Assembly: GCA_024958715.1 (NCBI GenBank)
Contig: JANWUS010000081.1
Span: 1 to 52,914, forward strand
Source: Cyanobium sp. FGCU52
GTDB taxonomy: Bacteria > Cyanobacteriota > Cyanobacteriia > PCC-6307 > Cyanobiaceae
Reading direction: 5' to 3'
DNA length: 52,914 nt
Of this stretch, positions 51,802 through 52,914 are shown in pieces. The translations under genes were made by a program, and so were the position numbers. How positions within the stretch are numbered: position 1 is the first letter of the stretch; every line of letters starts with the position of its first letter. The notes beneath the pieces are model-generated. The model searched no databases and had not been told where the DNA came from. It saw only the letters and a program-made list of their open reading frames with translations.

Positions 51802-52335
51802 ATGATTCCTCGATCCTCCCCCGTCATGATTTGGACCATTCCCCTGCTGATTCTTGCGGGCCCTGCACCAGCGTCTGCCGCCCCACACCCGGTAGCTGAG
51901 CCCGATATGCTTCTGAGTCAGGCAGGCGAAACTGTATACATTGATGCCAAATGCCGAAGAACGGCTCAAGGCCGGAACCAGTTGTTGCCGCCACCTAACT
52001 CCTGGCGAGTAGCCCACGTAAGCCCATTCGAAGCACGCGGCCAGAACTATTGGCTGGTGTTTGGAAAATTTGGGGATGGAGCTTCCCTGCTTTGTGTGAC
52101 GAGGCCTGGATACATGAATGGGAAAAAACTCGCCATTCCAGCACTACAGAGCCAGTTCATCGGCGATATCAGGAAAGAATCCAAGGCGTCTTTTCAGATC
52201 ATCGTGAACGGTGGCAATGGACGGCTGGTGAATCTGACAAGTTATCGTATTGATCTCAGCAATCCAGACAACCCGCAGTGGTCTATTCTGTCTCGCTGGA
52301 GAGGAGAGCCTGTTTCTAATCCTATTATGCGATAA
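51802..52335 (+). CDS. Exported hypothetical protein
   Basis: 177 residues with a signal peptide (VMIWTIPLLILAGPAPASAA). The mature part is beta-rich (ETVYIDAKCRR, WRVAHVSPFEARGQNYWLVFGKFGDGASLLCVTRPGYMNG, LVNLTSYRIDLSNPD) with two Cys that could pair. The layout of a Tyr/Trp-rich strand pair before a Cys resembles that of the protein at 45497, but I cannot show homology by eye. Family not recognised. Confidence 0.6.
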   Translation: MIPRSSPVMIWTIPLLILAGPAPASAAPHPVAEPDMLLSQAGETVYIDAKCRRTAQGRNQLLPPPNSWRVAHVSPFEARGQNYWLVFGKFGDGASLLCVTRPGYMNGKKLAIPALQSQFIGDIRKESKASFQIIVNGGNGRLVNLTSYRIDLSNPDNPQWSILSRWRGEPVSNPIMR

Positions 52336-52370
52336 CACGTCTAATTCTTGCGCACTCAGGAGTTCCCCCC

Positions 52371-52772
52371 ATGAAATTGAAATCTCTGCTCCAGATATCG
52401 CTTTTTCTGCCAGTGCTCTTGACCACCTCAGTTAGCCACGCCCAGTCTGTGCCGATCACTGTAGGGATGAATTATGGCGTGGCAAGACAGCGACTAATTC
52501 AAGCTGGATGGCAACCGTTGATTCCCGGAGGTGCAAGAGCATTATGGAGCCATGGAAGCCAAGACTACATGAAACAACAAATGATGCTCGCTGGAGCATT
52601 CCGTCGGCAAAAATGGTTTGAGACGCTTGGATGTGCACCAACCGGTCTTGGCACATGCATGCATCAGTTTTTTGACATTAATGGCCGTGGCCTAATTGTC
52701 GAAACCGGTAGTGGAGGCTACGGAAAAATTCCTGATGTCACAAAATTCTATTATAGAGATGGAACCAAGTAA
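52371..52772 (+). CDS. Small exported protein with GMNYxxARxxLIxxGWQP motif
   Basis: 133 residues. AGGAG at 52357-52361 is a good ribosome-binding site for ATG 52371. The signal peptide is KSLLQISLFLPVLLTTSVSHA, followed by QSVPITVGMNYGVARQRLIQAGWQPL. That motif, and a later Cys pair (GCAPTGLGTC), resembles the mature part of the protein at 45888, so the CHAT region is flanked by two related small secreted proteins. It is 35 bases after the previous stop. Function unknown. Confidence 0.65.
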   Translation: MKLKSLLQISLFLPVLLTTSVSHAQSVPITVGMNYGVARQRLIQAGWQPLIPGGARALWSHGSQDYMKQQMMLAGAFRRQKWFETLGCAPTGLGTCMHQFFDINGRGLIVETGSGGYGKIPDVTKFYYRDGTK

Positions 52773-52914
52773 TAAGCTACATTCTGCAGGCAAAGAACCA
52801 TTCTCCACGCGGGTTGACCTACAACGAGTCAGAAGATCTACTCCTCGTGCAAAACTATTCTAGATAGGGCTTGCTGAGAATCCCAGACCCACTGCACCAC
52901 AGTTGATTCCAGCA

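Noticed and set aside
52870..52900. GAATCCCA resembling the T-arm end of tRNA-Ser as a right attachment site
   Set aside because: Only eight bases match the tRNA 3' end and the following bases differ; too short to call an att site.

Overview
The window is GC-rich DNA, most likely from the chromosome of a picocyanobacterium (Synechococcus/Cyanobium-like lineage). The evidence is a zinc-uptake locus with Zur-type operators and WD40 partners, plus a sigma-like/DUF1822/CHAT-CHASE2/DUF928 operon of cyanobacterial type. This assignment rests on gene content and remembered family patterns, not on a search.

Layout. (1) 1-15 kb: an Abi-alpha (DUF4393-type) gene, then an insecticidal Tc toxin locus. 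It holds a TcB-TcC fusion split by one apparent missing base near 3577, an unrecognised 206-residue protein, and a 1905-residue TcA. The TcC carries an AT-rich C-terminal tip that looks like an exchangeable toxin domain. (2) 15-16 kb: no convincing gene. (3) 16-26.3 kb: a zinc-homeostasis locus with a flavin oxidoreductase, a zur remnant, a COG0523 GTPase lacking its Walker A, a frameshifted WD40 gene, an intact WD40 gene, znuA-znuC-znuB, an alpha/beta hydrolase, a P-loop fragment and an intact COG0523 GTPase. Four Zur-box-like inverted repeats sit in its promoter regions. Several genes here are decayed. (4) 26.4-29.3 kb: a small possible DNA-binding protein, a CAX-type cation/proton antiporter, a pentapeptide-repeat membrane protein and tRNA-Ser(UGA). 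(5) 29.4-42.3 kb: an integrated element beside the tRNA. It has a P4-type integrase, AlpA, an SSB-like protein, an XRE repressor, ribbon-helix-helix proteins, a primase-helicase, an iteron-like array, a PD-(D/E)XK nuclease, a resolvase-like protein, a small and a large terminase subunit and a sigma factor. I see no portal, capsid or tail gene, so it resembles a phage satellite rather than a complete prophage. (6) 42.3-51.4 kb: two CHAT caspase-like protease systems. One is a secreted TPR-CHAT protein followed by two small exported proteins. The other is a convergent, tightly overlapping operon of sigma-like protein, DUF1822, CHAT-CHASE2 and DUF928. (7) 51.8-52.9 kb: two more small exported proteins.

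The zinc genes form an uptake and allocation system: ZnuABC imports Zn, COG0523 GTPases deliver it, and Zur represses. The Tc genes should form an injection machine. The CHAT systems look like regulated proteolysis or conflict modules. Element genes appear to be controlled by a shared operator family. The strongest candidates for undescribed biology are the satellite-like element with its 9-bp-periodic iteron array, the Tc toxin in a cyanobacterium, and the CHAT-CHASE2 operon.
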